Shown here one piece after another: positions 9,351 through 18,428 of a stretch of 18,837 nucleotides of DNA. Source of the DNA: Glomus cerebriforme (Eukaryota; Glomeromycota; Glomeromycetes; Glomerales; Glomeraceae); NCBI GenBank assembly GCA_003550305.1, contig QKYT01000135.1, positions 208,088 to 226,924 on the forward strand. Reading direction: 5' to 3'. Within the stretch, counting starts at the first letter, position 1, and each line of letters opens with the position of its first letter. The notes below the pieces were generated by a model. The model was not told the origin of the DNA. It made no database searches and saw only the letters and a program-made list of their open reading frames with translations. A program made the translations under genes and the position numbers.

Positions 9351-11658
9351 AGCTAGAATTATATTAACGGTAATTCAGAATGTGGGGATTCAGGACATAC
9401 CGATGATGGATATGATCTCTCAACATTTGCTTCTGTGCATACTTTAGCCTTTTTCGGAGTTGGTAAGCATAAAGATAGTCGATGCTGATTTTCTTCTAGA
9501 GGTCGCTTTCGAAATCCAGCTTTTTTAAATGATTTTGTTTGTTTTTTTACTTGTACTACCTTCATTGTCTTTCGAACTACAGTCTAACATTTATGGAGTC
9601 ATCAGCTTATATTGATATAGACATATGAATCATTAGATAAAAAGCACGAATATAACTAACCTTCATATTCAGAACGGATGCTAGAATTTCCAGGATAGAA
9701 GAAAAATTTTCTGCACTATCCGGAACCTCCATCGTTTCACCATGTCGAACCCTACATATGTAGCCCTTCGGGTTGTCCATGTAGATCGTCATAATCATCA
9801 TTCCTATAAATAAATTAAAGACGTTATTATATGAAAACCTATGGATTTTTGCAGACATGAAGAAAATACCAGCATGAATCATTCCAACTGTTTGAATTTT
9901 CGAACACCTCTCTATATCCCAATCTACTTTCTCCATCAATTTTATTAACATATCCTTGAGTGTTTTGGTAGCTTTAATCCTTTCTCCTTGAGAACTTTCG
10001 TTCCATTTTTATCAATCCACTTTTTCCCGTCTTCCCCAGCTCCAAACTCATCTTTAATACCATTTCTGACACTTCTATGCCCCTGCGACCCATTTTCTAT
10101 CGTTCTCCTGATTGTCTCTTTGAATTTTTTCGTGATGCCGATGCTAAACTTGAACTCCCCCTCTGGATTATTAAAAAGAAAAATTATCGAATACATCAAA
10201 GCAATTTACATTTTTTATAAAAATTACCTGACGATGGATATTGCTTTTAGATCTCCAAAAGCTTGTTCAAAGATCGCATTCTATACGTGGCAGTTGAACC
10301 AGGCTTCCAGGTTTACATCTTTCAAACTTTCACTTTGAATTTCTCTTAAGTTTTAATCAATTCACCATTGATACATCATCCATAATATGCATATGTGAGC
10401 CAGTCACATACTTACAATGAGTATAAGGCATATATAATATAATCTTTATCATGATCTTTTTCGTGGTCATAATTATCATCAAACATTATTTCTTTTATGA
10501 TCTTTCTAATGTCATTCAAGCTCGTCTACGACAGGAAAGATGATTACTTGTTGTAATACATGTATGTCTTTATCAATAACATGTAAATGAAGTATTTCAA
10601 TGATTTCATCTGAGAGCTCGGGTTCCTGCGGGCCAGGAGCATAATCAATTTCGTCTAATTCTGCCTTGTTGAAATGCCGTCTAATTATCACGTCATCGAC
10701 ATCCAAAATAAAAGAATGAACGGCGCTAAGTAATAAAAAGTACAATTTTGTTTTCCATAACGCAATTACTACTAAAAAAAACCGCTTATATAATAAATGA
10801 CTGCTCAAGTTCTAACTTTTTCCCCAATTCGAATAATTCTTCTTCGACATATTTTCCCGTTGAAAGTCTCCACATTCTCTCCTTTTTCATGCTACTAAAT
10901 GTCTGCTCAACAATCTGTCTGTGTTTCTTGTTCAGTCTGAATGGTCCATTCTAAATAGCAAAGAAAATAAATTTTCATTATTATCTAAAAAAGAACCAAA
11001 GTCCAAAATTTTAATGAATATTTACATATTTACTTTGTTTTCTTTCATCTTATTGTCGCTCACCTCCACCTCTTCATCATCATTCGACTCCTTCAAGACA
11101 GATAGTAGTGAGAATAACAAACATTTACAACTAACAATACCCGCCCAGATCTAATTTACCTCAAGTATTTCATGATTTGAATCATCATCGTTCTCGGAGT
11201 TAAAAACGTCAGTTTCTGCCTATGCATATGCCCAAAAAGTTTAAGGAAACCACTTTTTCATACTAAACATTAACATAAGTATAATTACCACGGTTCCAGA
11301 GGACTTAGAAGCATTTGACGGGTGAATTTTATATTCGGAAGTTTGTAGTCGTTGAGCCTGTGTAAGAGTCATGTTGAGAGGATAAAATCACAAACACGTG
11401 ATGGAGGAATTCAAATGTTGAAATGATGAGTTGTAACGGGAGAGGCTTCCCCAACTGTTGTTTCGACATTACCATTTTCTCTTACTCTCTTTCGTTCTCG
11501 TTCTACCGAATCAAACTCCGTGTCGGCATATACCTGAAATCCTCGTCGTGCTATCCTAAGGCCAGCCTGCCTTCCCTTCTTCTGCAAATAGCAAGTTCAG
11601 TAATAAGCATCAAAGAACGAGTCGATAAAATACGTCAAAGAATATAATAAATCACTCG

Positions 11659-11659
11659 C
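11659..11659 (-). other. GC donor splice site in the minus-strand pseudogene
   Basis: The exon ending GATAAG is followed by GCGAGTGATT instead of GTGAGT, and the matching acceptor TTTGCAG lies at 11582-11588. Either this is a GC-AG intron, a known minor class, or the donor has mutated in the pseudogene. Confidence 0.45.
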
Positions 11660-11829
11660 CTTATCAAGATCTGACTCCAGGTCAATCAATATGGATTCCA
11701 CAGTTAGTGATGCGATTCGATTCCTTGTATCCCAAATTTTCTTATTTTCCTCACTCTTGGCAATACACTATATACAAAATAAATAAAGTAATTATCAATA
11801 TAATAAAATCTGATAATACACTCCGAGAC

Positions 11830-12060
11830 AAAAAAAAAATGGATGGGAAGAAAATTCCAACGGGCACTACGGCCCTCCCTCAGTGACACTACGGACTATG
11901 AGTTTAGTTTAGAAGAAGTTTTCTTATCCAGACACTACGGACCGGATCAACGATTCCATAACCACACACATATTATGCTACCCGTTGGTTTTACACACTG
12001 GAAAACCTTTTCAACATACTGTTACCGGATTAGCCAAGGAGTGAGCTGACACCACCCATC
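11830..12060. repeat. CACTACGG-containing insert
   Basis: GACACTACGGAC occurs twice (about 11887-11898 and 11930-11941) and a related CACTACGGCC at about 11864-11873. The segment interrupts the run of recognisable exons of the minus-strand pseudogene and may be part of an inserted element. No boundaries could be fixed. Confidence 0.35.
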
Positions 12061-12337
12061 GACTATATGAGATCTACAAATAACTGTACTTTCTTTTAAT
12101 TCGTTCTGCAATCCAGAGATTATTTTGCAAGCAGGATGTATTCCATTGTATATATGACTCAGGCGCCTCAGTTCCTCAGCCAAGGCTGTATGTGAATTTT
12201 GATTGGTAATTAACGATGAACGTGATTGATTCTCAATCCAATAGAGATCCCAGTCGTTTACGTTTCCCAGCCAAAGTTTATATTTCTCAACATTCCGACC
12301 AATAAAATAAGAACAGAATGTATATTCACCTGGATAT
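12022..12337 (-). pseudogene. unrecognised open stretch without start codon
   Basis: About 104 minus-strand codons are open between stops, containing KLWLGNVNDWDLYWIENQ, HTALAEELRRLSHIYNGI and DGWCQLTPWLIR. There is no ATG at the upstream end. Its composition is protein-like (Trp-rich, normal hydrophobic pattern). It sits where an intron of the minus-strand pseudogene would be expected, so it may be an inserted gene fragment or an extra exon. I do not recognise a family. Confidence 0.35.
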
Positions 12338-12433
12338 TACGATCTTTTAACATATCGACAAAGTAAAATTTTCCAAGATAATCTGTTATCATGTCACGAT
12401 TATATGCTTTATGTCGATCATTTCTGGTTACGG

Positions 12434-12885
12434 TTTTCGCGGTTAATAACGCGTTTTCCCTTCATTTTTTAGGGACAGCCTTTTGGACTTCGAAATGGGC
12501 GTAATGGAGGTATTTCTTTTATTTTTTTATATTTTATTTTTGCTATTTTTTATTTTAGAAATACAGTATTGCTAATATTTCTTTATTTTTTTTTAGGAAC
12601 AGCTTCTTGAACTTAGAAATGGGCAAAATGAAGGTATTTTTATACTTTTATGTTTATTTTCTTGTCTTAGAAATGTTGCTAACATTTCTTTTTTTTTTAG
12701 AAATAACCTCTTAAACTTTGAAATAGAGGTATTTCTTTTTATTTTTTTATATTTTATACATTTTAAATGTATTTAAACACTGTATAATGTATAATTTTCA
12801 AGTGTTTTTTATTATAAGAATACTACAAATAATACAATAGTTTTAACTTTTAAAAATAATAGAAAACTAAAAAAAACCGCGAAAA
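12434..12885 (+). mobile_element. small inverted-repeat element carrying exon-like tandem units
   Basis: An 11-bp perfect inverted repeat TTTTCGCGGTT (12434-12444) and AACCGCGAAAA (12875-12885) bounds 452 bp. Inside are three direct units, each a short block flanked by a T-rich tract ending in AG and by GGTATTT: 12473-12509 (37 nt), 12597-12633 (37 nt) and 12701-12728 (28 nt). The element lies between the last recognisable exon of the minus-strand pseudogene and a possible upstream piece of it, consistent with insertion. No target duplication was found. Confidence 0.5.
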
Positions 12886-12899
12886 AAAATAAGCATAAA

Positions 12900-13010
12900 A
12901 GTGAAAAAAATATATCTTTGTTGGTAAAGATTCAATAGTTTCAAACTCACACATTTCATGCAAATTACATGATTGTGCCAATGATCGTGATTGGTCCGTG
13001 GGGTTATTTA
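12900..13010 (-). pseudogene. possible N-terminal piece of the minus-strand pseudogene
   Basis: Minus-strand reading gives DQSRSLAQSCNLHEMCEF and then ETIESLPTKI, just upstream of the element at 12434-12885, on whose other side NDRHKAYNRDMITDYLG follows. If the element is an insertion, these were adjacent parts of the same N-terminus. A similar FAQSCDCELDTAEF string occurs near 8920. Homology is a judgement by eye. Confidence 0.35.
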
Positions 13011-13399
13011 TCGCAGTTTTCAAATTTTTCCAAATTTGAAGTGTTGTCCTTTTATAGAGAATTATTTGATAAACATTTCTGATATTGTATAACCAAACGA
13101 AAAATGGGTATCAAAGGTTTGGCAAAAAGCAGTAATGAGGCTGTACGCTGTTCATATATTGAGGCAATATTATTTTCAGCAATATATAATCAAAGATATC
13201 ACCTAATAGAGAATGTTCTTAGAATCTCAGTTTGAAGTCGTTGGTGAGAAAGCAACGGGACAAGTTGATTTTGCAATCAAAAAAATTATAGATTCATTGA
13301 ATGAGGAACTTGTTTGCATTACCAAAGAAAAGCAGAATCAAGAGGTCTTAGGTAGGATTCTGAATAATTCTAATAAAGGTCATATCTGCAGTACTAATT

Positions 13400-13880
13400 A
13401 AAAATCTAATGAAATATACATAAATTTTGCCATTTTGATATACATTTTTATCATATGATCCTTATATATACTAAAAATATCCTTTTTTATCATATGACTT
13501 TGATACTATTTTTTTTTTTTTTTTTTACTAGTAAACAGGTCAGAAAACTTTATTTCATACTAAATTTATTTAAGCAGACTTTGTAGTAATAATTAATTGT
13601 AATTTATCTATAACTGAATTAAAAAAATTATAGATTGTCATTTTTTTTTTCTACAATTAAAAATCACAGTTTCATAAATAATAAATAATAAAATTACTAG
13701 GGATATGCAAAAACAGAGCATATTTTAGTTTATCTGTTGAAAAACGTCTAAAAATACTTGGAATTTGCTCTATATAAACACATACTGAAACATAAAAAAG
13801 TGAATCTAAGAATAATAATTTGATAATTTATAATACATAGCTAAAATTTGAATGAAATAAATTTTTGATTCTAAAAGTAT
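13400..13880. other. AT-rich intron sequence with CATATGA motifs
   Basis: Part of the 3.5-kb intron. It contains TTTTATCATATGATCC (about 13447) and TTTTATCATATGACTT (about 13485), related to CATATGACCTT copies at 16649-16811, and a long T run near 13509-13526. No gene is seen. Confidence 0.45.
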
Positions 13881-13888
13881 ATAACTAC

Positions 13889-14367
13889 CACACTTTGTAA
13901 GATTTTCCAAAGTAACATTTGCAACACTAATGCTTGGCAAAGCTAAATAAATTATGAATTAATTAGTTAATTATCATTTATAATTAATAAATTTATAATG
14001 ATCAATAATTTTACCTGGAGTATTTTGACATTTTTTCAATATTTCTAGACGTTTTCTATTTTGCCATCTATTTATTCTTAAAGTTCCAGATCTTGCACTA
14101 TCATTTTGAGTCAAAGTAACTAGATTAATTTGTTAAAATTCAGAATTGAATAAACGCATCATGTTGCAAGTGGAGAATTTTTTTAGCAGCGCTATCAATA
14201 TTGGCTAATAGAGAAAGAGTTTCATGAGAAGTATCAAAAATAATAGAAAAGTTATCAGATATATTAATAGTTAAAACATAAGCTTGAACAGAATGAATAT
14301 TAGGAGGTGGGGTTGTAGAAAGAAATTTATTAATGTTTAAAAGTTGCTCAAGATTTTTACTATTCAT
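13889..14367 (-). pseudogene. minus-strand two-exon gene remnant, unrecognised
   Basis: From an ATG at 14365-14367 the minus strand encodes 75 residues (MNSKNLEQLLNINKFLSTT to LHLQHDAFIQF), then needs a frame change near 14125 to continue as INLVTLTQNDSARSGTLRIN and KRLEILKKCQNTP. A donor (GTAAAATT) follows 14015 and an acceptor (TTTATTTAG) precedes an exon at 13889-13942 reading ALPSISVANVTLENLTK in phase. It lies inside the long intron of the opposite-strand pseudogene. No domain is recognised. The frame change suggests a pseudogene, although a further small intron could also explain it. Confidence 0.4.
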
Positions 14368-15165
14368 TTCATGTTAATATTGGTATATAATAACATAAAA
14401 GATAAAAGTTAAGACGTATACACTTTCTGGTCAAAAGTATCCAACCATCTTAAAAATTAAAAAAAAATAGGGTTTTAATAAAATTTTACGTTTATTTTAA
14501 ATTTGAGGTGTAAAAAACTATTTAGAAGTAATTTTTCACTTAATTGATAATAAAATATTGCAGAAATATTTAATTTTTAAGATGAAAAAATTTTTGACTT
14601 TTTAACCAGTACAATTATAGTAAAATAAATATTAAAAATTGATTCTTTGACTAAAAAATAGCTTATGTTTCAAATATCAAAAGGATTGAATCAGCAGTTC
14701 TTGAGAAATTATTACTTAGAAATGATAAATTTTTGCAAATTTCATATGTAAACCATCATTTTTACTGAATTTTAATGAATTTTAATAATTTTCAAAGACA
14801 GATTTCTCAACAACTATTGATCTAATTTTTCTGATTTTTGAAATATAAGGTATTTTTTAGTTAAAAAATCTAATCTTGGCATTTATTTTACTGTAGTACT
14901 TCTGATTAGTGCTCCTAAAAAAATCTGATCCGATCTGAATCCGCAGATTTGATCTGAAACGGATTCAGATCAGTTTTGCAAATTTAAGATCCGTGGATCT
15001 GATCCGAAAGCAAATAAATCCGATCTGAATCTGATCAGATCAGATCAGATCATGGTACAAAAAAATCCAGATCCGATCCGATCAGATTCAGATCTTCATA
15101 TATTAAATATGATAAATAAAAAAATTTTTTTTTTTTTATTTTTATCTTTTTTTTAGAGACTTTAG

Positions 15166-15931
15166 AGACGGAACCTGGATGACCGAACGAACAGTTCCTG
15201 AACAAACTAAAGGTGAGTTCATTCTTTTTTTACTTTATTTCTTTTTAGGGAAAGTAATTAACGTTCTCTTTTCTCTTTTTTTTTAGGAAACCGGACGAAC
15301 GGACGAAGCTGAACGAACGGAACTTGAATAAACGAACTAAGAGGTTAGTTCATTCATTTCTTTTCATTTTTTTACTTTCAGGGAATGTAATTAATGTCTC
15401 TCTTCTTTATTTTTAGGAAACCGGACGAACAGATGAAGCCGAACGAATGGAACTTGAACAAACGAACTAAGAGGTTAGTTCATTCATTTCTTTTCATTTT
15501 TTTACTTTCAGGGAACGTAATTAATGTCTCCCTTCTTTATTTTTAGGAAATCGGACGAACGGATGAAGCCAAACGAATGGAACTTGAATGAAAGAACAAA
15601 GTGATTAGTTCGTTTATTTCTTTCAGTTTTTTACTTTCAGGGAACGTAATTAACGTTTCCCTTCTCTTTTTTTTAGGAAATTGGACGAATGGATAAAGCC
15701 GAACGACTGGGATCTTGGACGAACGTAAGGTCGTTCTTTTTTTTACTTTATTAATTATTAGGGAACGTAACTAATATTTCCTTTTCTCTTTTTTTAGGAA
15801 ACTGGACGAACAGATGAAGCTGAACGAACAGAACTTGAACGAACGAACTAAGAGGTTAGTTCGTTCGTCTCTTTTCATTTTTTTTTACTTTCAGAGAACG
15901 TAATTAATGTCTCCCTTCTCTTTTTTTTAGG
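15166..15931 (+). repeat. tandem array of exon-like units with intron-like spacers
   Basis: Unit starts lie at 15287, 15417, 15547, 15677, 15798 and 15931, each right after a T-rich tract ending in AG; a degenerate unit precedes at 15166-15212. Blocks: 15287-15343 (57 nt), 15417-15473 (57), 15547-15600 (54), 15677-15724 (48) and 15798-15854 (57). Each block is followed by a donor-like GTTAGT, GTGATT or GTAAGG, and the spacers are 73-76 bp. Spacers share a conserved AACGTAATTAATGT-like core. Confidence 0.85.
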
Positions 15932-16141
15932 AAACCAAATGAACAATTAGATTCAGATCAGTTCAGTTTCAGATTTGAATCAGTTTTAGTTCGGTTCAGT
16001 TTCAGATTAATTAGATTCAGATCAGTTCGACTTCAGTTCAGTTCAAATCTGGATCAGTTTCAGATTAGTTCAGATCAGATCCAGTCAGATTCAGATCAGT
16101 TCAGATCTGTTCAGACTGGATTCAGATCAGATCAGATTTAA
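15287..16141 (+). CDS. hypothetical spliced repeat protein encoded in the hAT-type element
   Basis: If the five blocks are spliced at the visible GT and AG sites, every junction falls in phase 2 and one frame stays open through all of them. The frame gives modules such as KPDEQMKPNEWNLNKRTKR (19 residues), variants starting KLDE or KSDE, and a shorter 16-residue module. The last block (from 15931) continues KPNEQLDSDQFSFRFESVLV and on for 69 residues to a TAA at 16139-16141, running into the GATCAG-rich subterminal repeats. I see no in-frame ATG upstream; the first degenerate unit has stops in this frame. It could be a true gene, a relic of one, or multiplied intron-exon DNA without expression. 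No known family is recognised. Confidence 0.35.
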
Positions 16142-16385
16142 ATCAAATCCGATCTGAACTGATCTGTTAGGAGCACTACTTCTGATTAAAAAGATAAAAT
16201 TTTTCACATTTTTTGAATTAAATATTTATACAGAATTTTATTACTATTTAAGTAAAAAAACACTTCTTAATTGTTTTTAATGCTTCATACTTTAAAATAA
16301 ATGTAAAATTTTTATTAAAAAATTCAATTTTCTCAATTAATTTTTAATTTTTAGAGTGGTCAGATACTTTTGACCGGGGAGTATA

Positions 16386-16842
16386 TGTATCTTAACATTT
16401 TAGAAGTAATAAATGGTAAAACATATTGAATTTTTGGTAAGTTTATCATGGATTATTATAATATAAATTTGATAAATTTATTATATTGCAATAAATTTAT
16501 CATACACAAAATGAATTTTTCTAAAAGATTTGATATTGTGGTAAATTTATTCAATATAAAATAAATTTTTTTCATTTGCTATTTATATTGAAAATTGATA
16601 TAACACTGCATATGATATTTTTCAAATATACACTTTTACTAAAAAAATCACATATGACCTTAAAATTTTATCTAAAATTATATACTTTTTTTGCTATGAT
16701 CTAATTTGGTGTTATTCTATTTTGGCATATAACTTTTTCTTAAAATACTCATTTTTTCATATGACCTTTCCATTAAAAATACAAAATTATATACTTTTTT
16801 TTGCATATGACCTTTATTATAATTATCTGGTGTCCTTCTTAG
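16386..16842. repeat. AT-rich intron end with hairpin and CATATGACCTT repeats
   Basis: A perfect 13-bp inverted repeat TGATAAATTTATT/AATAAATTTATCA with a 7-nt loop lies at 16470-16502. Further on, CATATGACCTT occurs near 16651, 16758 and 16804. The segment from CATATGACCTT to AAAATTATATACTTTTTTTGC is repeated about 109 bp apart (around 16651-16694 and 16758-16804). The acceptor TTCTTAG at 16836-16842 closes the pseudogene's long intron. Confidence 0.6.
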
Positions 16843-17295
16843 CTATTATGCAGAATGTGATGCAACTCAAAAGTTCTTACCACATGAATAAGAAAAAATG
16901 AAAGGTATCTGAAGCTTTCAAAAATGATTTCGACTACCTCTATGGGATCATTATAACAGGTAAGATTTTTTTTATTTTTTTTTTCCTCTAGTCTTTTATG
17001 ATTGAAAAAAATTTTGGCTAACTCTGATATCTTACCACCGACCATAAATAATATGAATAGATGGGATTCTAGCCACGAACTGGTATTTTATCATGTATAC
17101 GCCAAAAAGAATTTATTGCACGAAATCAGACTATCACATCACCCTTACTGAGAATATTTTAGAAAATAATGAGAAACTTTGCTAAGGTATTAAAAAGATT
17201 ATGAAATAATCATGGGTTTGTTGAAAGATAGGGTAGAAGTTAACGATGCTCCAGATAAAAAGAAAGCAAGAACGAAAAAATTTATTAAGGAATGA

Positions 17296-17905
17296 TTATG
17301 TATATTATTCGTAGTTATAAAATAGAACTTTTATTATATATCACGGGTAAAGTCCCGAATCTTTGTCACATGTATTAATAAAAATTTTTTTACGTACAAT
17401 ACTGATTGTGATAAAATGTCAGTTTTTTTATAACCTAAAAGTTATTAATATCATTTTGAAGTATCCAAACTTCCAGTATAATTCTTTATTTTGCTATCTA
17501 TGACTCAATCAAGATTTTCTAGTATATCAACATGTGAAAATTTCCATCCACAATATATTTTCTCATGATTCCCAGAAATGATAATATTATATCTCATTTT
17601 CTTGCAAATTTAATATACTGTATTGAGTGACCAAAACTTACTGTACTTGCTTATTCAATGTATTATTCAATATATTGCAAATAAAAAAGCTTGCTTTGAT
17701 TAGAAAAATAGTAGAGTAGTAATGGATGAATTGATAAAAATTATTTATGTTGATAGTTTGATCATACACACACTAATGCTTGCAAACTCATAGTGTATGA
17801 AAATATAACAGATGCGACAATTTTGGGATTCTTGACTCAATAATTAATAAAATTTTAAGCTATTACTTTTTTTACTTTAGTCTCGATTTACAAAAATATA
17901 TAAGT
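17296..17905. other. AT-rich intergenic stretch
   Basis: Downstream of the + strand pseudogene. No long frame, RNA gene or clear repeat is visible on either strand. Confidence 0.4.
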
Positions 17906-17909
17906 ATTA

Positions 17910-18213
17910 GTCAAATTAAAAATTTTGGTAATGCTATTTATCTTAGAAAAATTTATCATTCATGAAAAAAACTTTATTCATTTAGCCAATAGGTTCAGTA
18001 TTTTTTTTTTTAAAAAAAAAAAAATTTTTTTTTAATATTTAGCACTACAATATAATACTACAATACAATTAAAAAGATGAAAAACTAATTTATTTGTACT
18101 TTATTAAGCTTTAATAAATATTTGATATATAAAAAACTCATACTTTTATTAAATATCAAAAAGCATTGTATAAACTTATAACAAAAATAAAAACCACTTT
18201 AATTTCTATACTA
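17910..18213 (+). repeat. direct repeat of about 300 bp, copy A
   Basis: The sequence from GTCAAATTAAAAATTTTGGT through AATTTATCATTCATGAAAA, CACTACAATATAATACTACA and TTTGTACTTTATTAAGCTTT to CTAT(A)ACTAA recurs in the same orientation at 18429-18700. Copy A carries an extra piece with a T11-12/A13 palindromic tract at about 18001-18034. No coding content. Confidence 0.8.
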
Positions 18214-18428
18214 AAATGCAAAATCTAAAATGTTAAAATATCAAAATTTTAAGCATGAAATTTCTGTATAAAAAAAAACAAAAAAGATATATATAATTAA
18301 TATTATTATTAGGGTTTAAAATTTGAACGCACTTGCATTCGAACATATTCATCTACCCATTATCGCTAACACTTTTTTTTATCTCATGTGACTTGTTAAT
18401 TTTGGCCTGAATTATTAAACTATTATTG

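Larger units (their letters stand above)
9359..12430 (-). pseudogene. multi-exon pseudogene of a lineage-expanded fungal family, possibly nuclease-like
   Basis: Minus-strand exons followed by splice sites: 12330-12430 (DMITDYLGKFYFVDMLKDRN), 11660-11767, 11289-11581, 11160-11219 (acidic, NSENDDDSN), 11034-11090, 10802-10950 (KHRQIVEQTFSSMKKERMWR), 10416-10725 (AVHSFILDVDD, then EIDYAPGPQEPELSDE), 10228-10344 (NLEAWFNC, then NAIFEQAFGDLKAISIVR), 9870-10162 (IKDEFGAGEDGKKWIDKNGT), 9661-9803 (YMDNPKGYICRVRHGETMEV) and 9359-9583 (basic tail). Most junctions keep phase. Breaks: TAG at 10281-10283 where Trp is expected, frame changes near 11400, 10520, 10070-10110 and 9985. I recognise the blocks from memory of abundant Rhizophagus proteins of unknown function. 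The EFGAGE..K segment could belong to a PD-(D/E)XK fold; that is inference. Confidence 0.75.
14907..16178 (+). mobile_element. 1,272-bp hAT-type element with 8-bp target duplication
   Basis: Perfect 12-bp terminal inverted repeats TAGTGCTCCTAA and TTAGGAGCACTA lie at 14907-14918 and 16167-16178. They are flanked by the direct repeat CTTCTGAT (14899-14906 and 16179-16186). An 8-bp duplication and a TAGTG end are diagnostic of hAT elements. Both subterminal regions (14920-15105 and 15945-16165) consist of degenerate GATCAG/GATCTGA repeats, the kind hAT transposases bind. No transposase is encoded; the centre holds a tandem exon-like array. The insertion lies within the right arm of the foldback element, so it is the younger of the two. 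Confidence 0.88.
14419..16385. mobile_element. foldback Tc1/mariner-type non-autonomous element, split by a hAT insertion
   Basis: The left end (from 14421, CACTTTCTGGTCAAAAGTAT) and the right end (inverted, TACTCCCCGGTCAAAAGTAT, ending at 16383) share GGTCAAAAGTATC and flanking TA dinucleotides (14419-14420, 16384-16385), the TA target duplication expected of Tc1/mariner elements. The inverted similarity continues inward for about 320-340 bp: AGTAAAATAAAT with CTTAT(G/A)TTTCAAA occurs in the left arm and, inverted, at 14800-14895. The element is thus an almost complete palindrome centred near 14750. There is no transposase. Its right arm is interrupted by the element at 14907-16178. Confidence 0.75.
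13021..17295 (+). pseudogene. transposon-stuffed pseudogene of a second expanded family, PD-(D/E)XK-like
   Basis: Three + strand exons belong together by phase and content. Exon 1 (about 13021-13351) reads GLAKSSNEAVRCSYIEAILF, then after a frame change near 13200 ESQFEVVGEKATGQVDFAIK and LNEELVCITKEKQNQ. Exon 2 (16843-16959) reads AIMQNVMQLKSSYHMNKKK, a TGA at 16899-16901, then FKNDFDYLYGIIIT. Exon 3 (17073-17295) reads WYFIMYTPKRIYCTKSDYH, has a TAA and a frame change near 17200, and ends LLKDRVEVNDAP and KKFIKE. VD(F/Y)AI followed by CITEGK resembles the D..ExK signature of PD-(D/E)XK nucleases; here the expected Glu is Lys (TKEK). The family is known to me only as abundant uncharacterised Rhizophagus proteins. 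The first intron is 3,491 bp because of insertions. Confidence 0.75.

Noticed and set aside
9988..10338. Plus-strand open frame of 116 codons
   Set aside because: It lies opposite exons of the minus-strand pseudogene, whose protein matches a recognisable family; the plus frame does not.
11843..12049. Plus-strand open frame of 68 codons over the CACTACGG repeats
   Set aside because: It overlaps repeat motifs and an opposite-strand open stretch and has no recognisable content.
15287..15930. Simple minisatellite as full explanation of the unit array
   Set aside because: Not excluded, but uniform intron-like spacers, splice motifs and frame-preserving length changes are not predicted by it, so it is reported as a finding instead.
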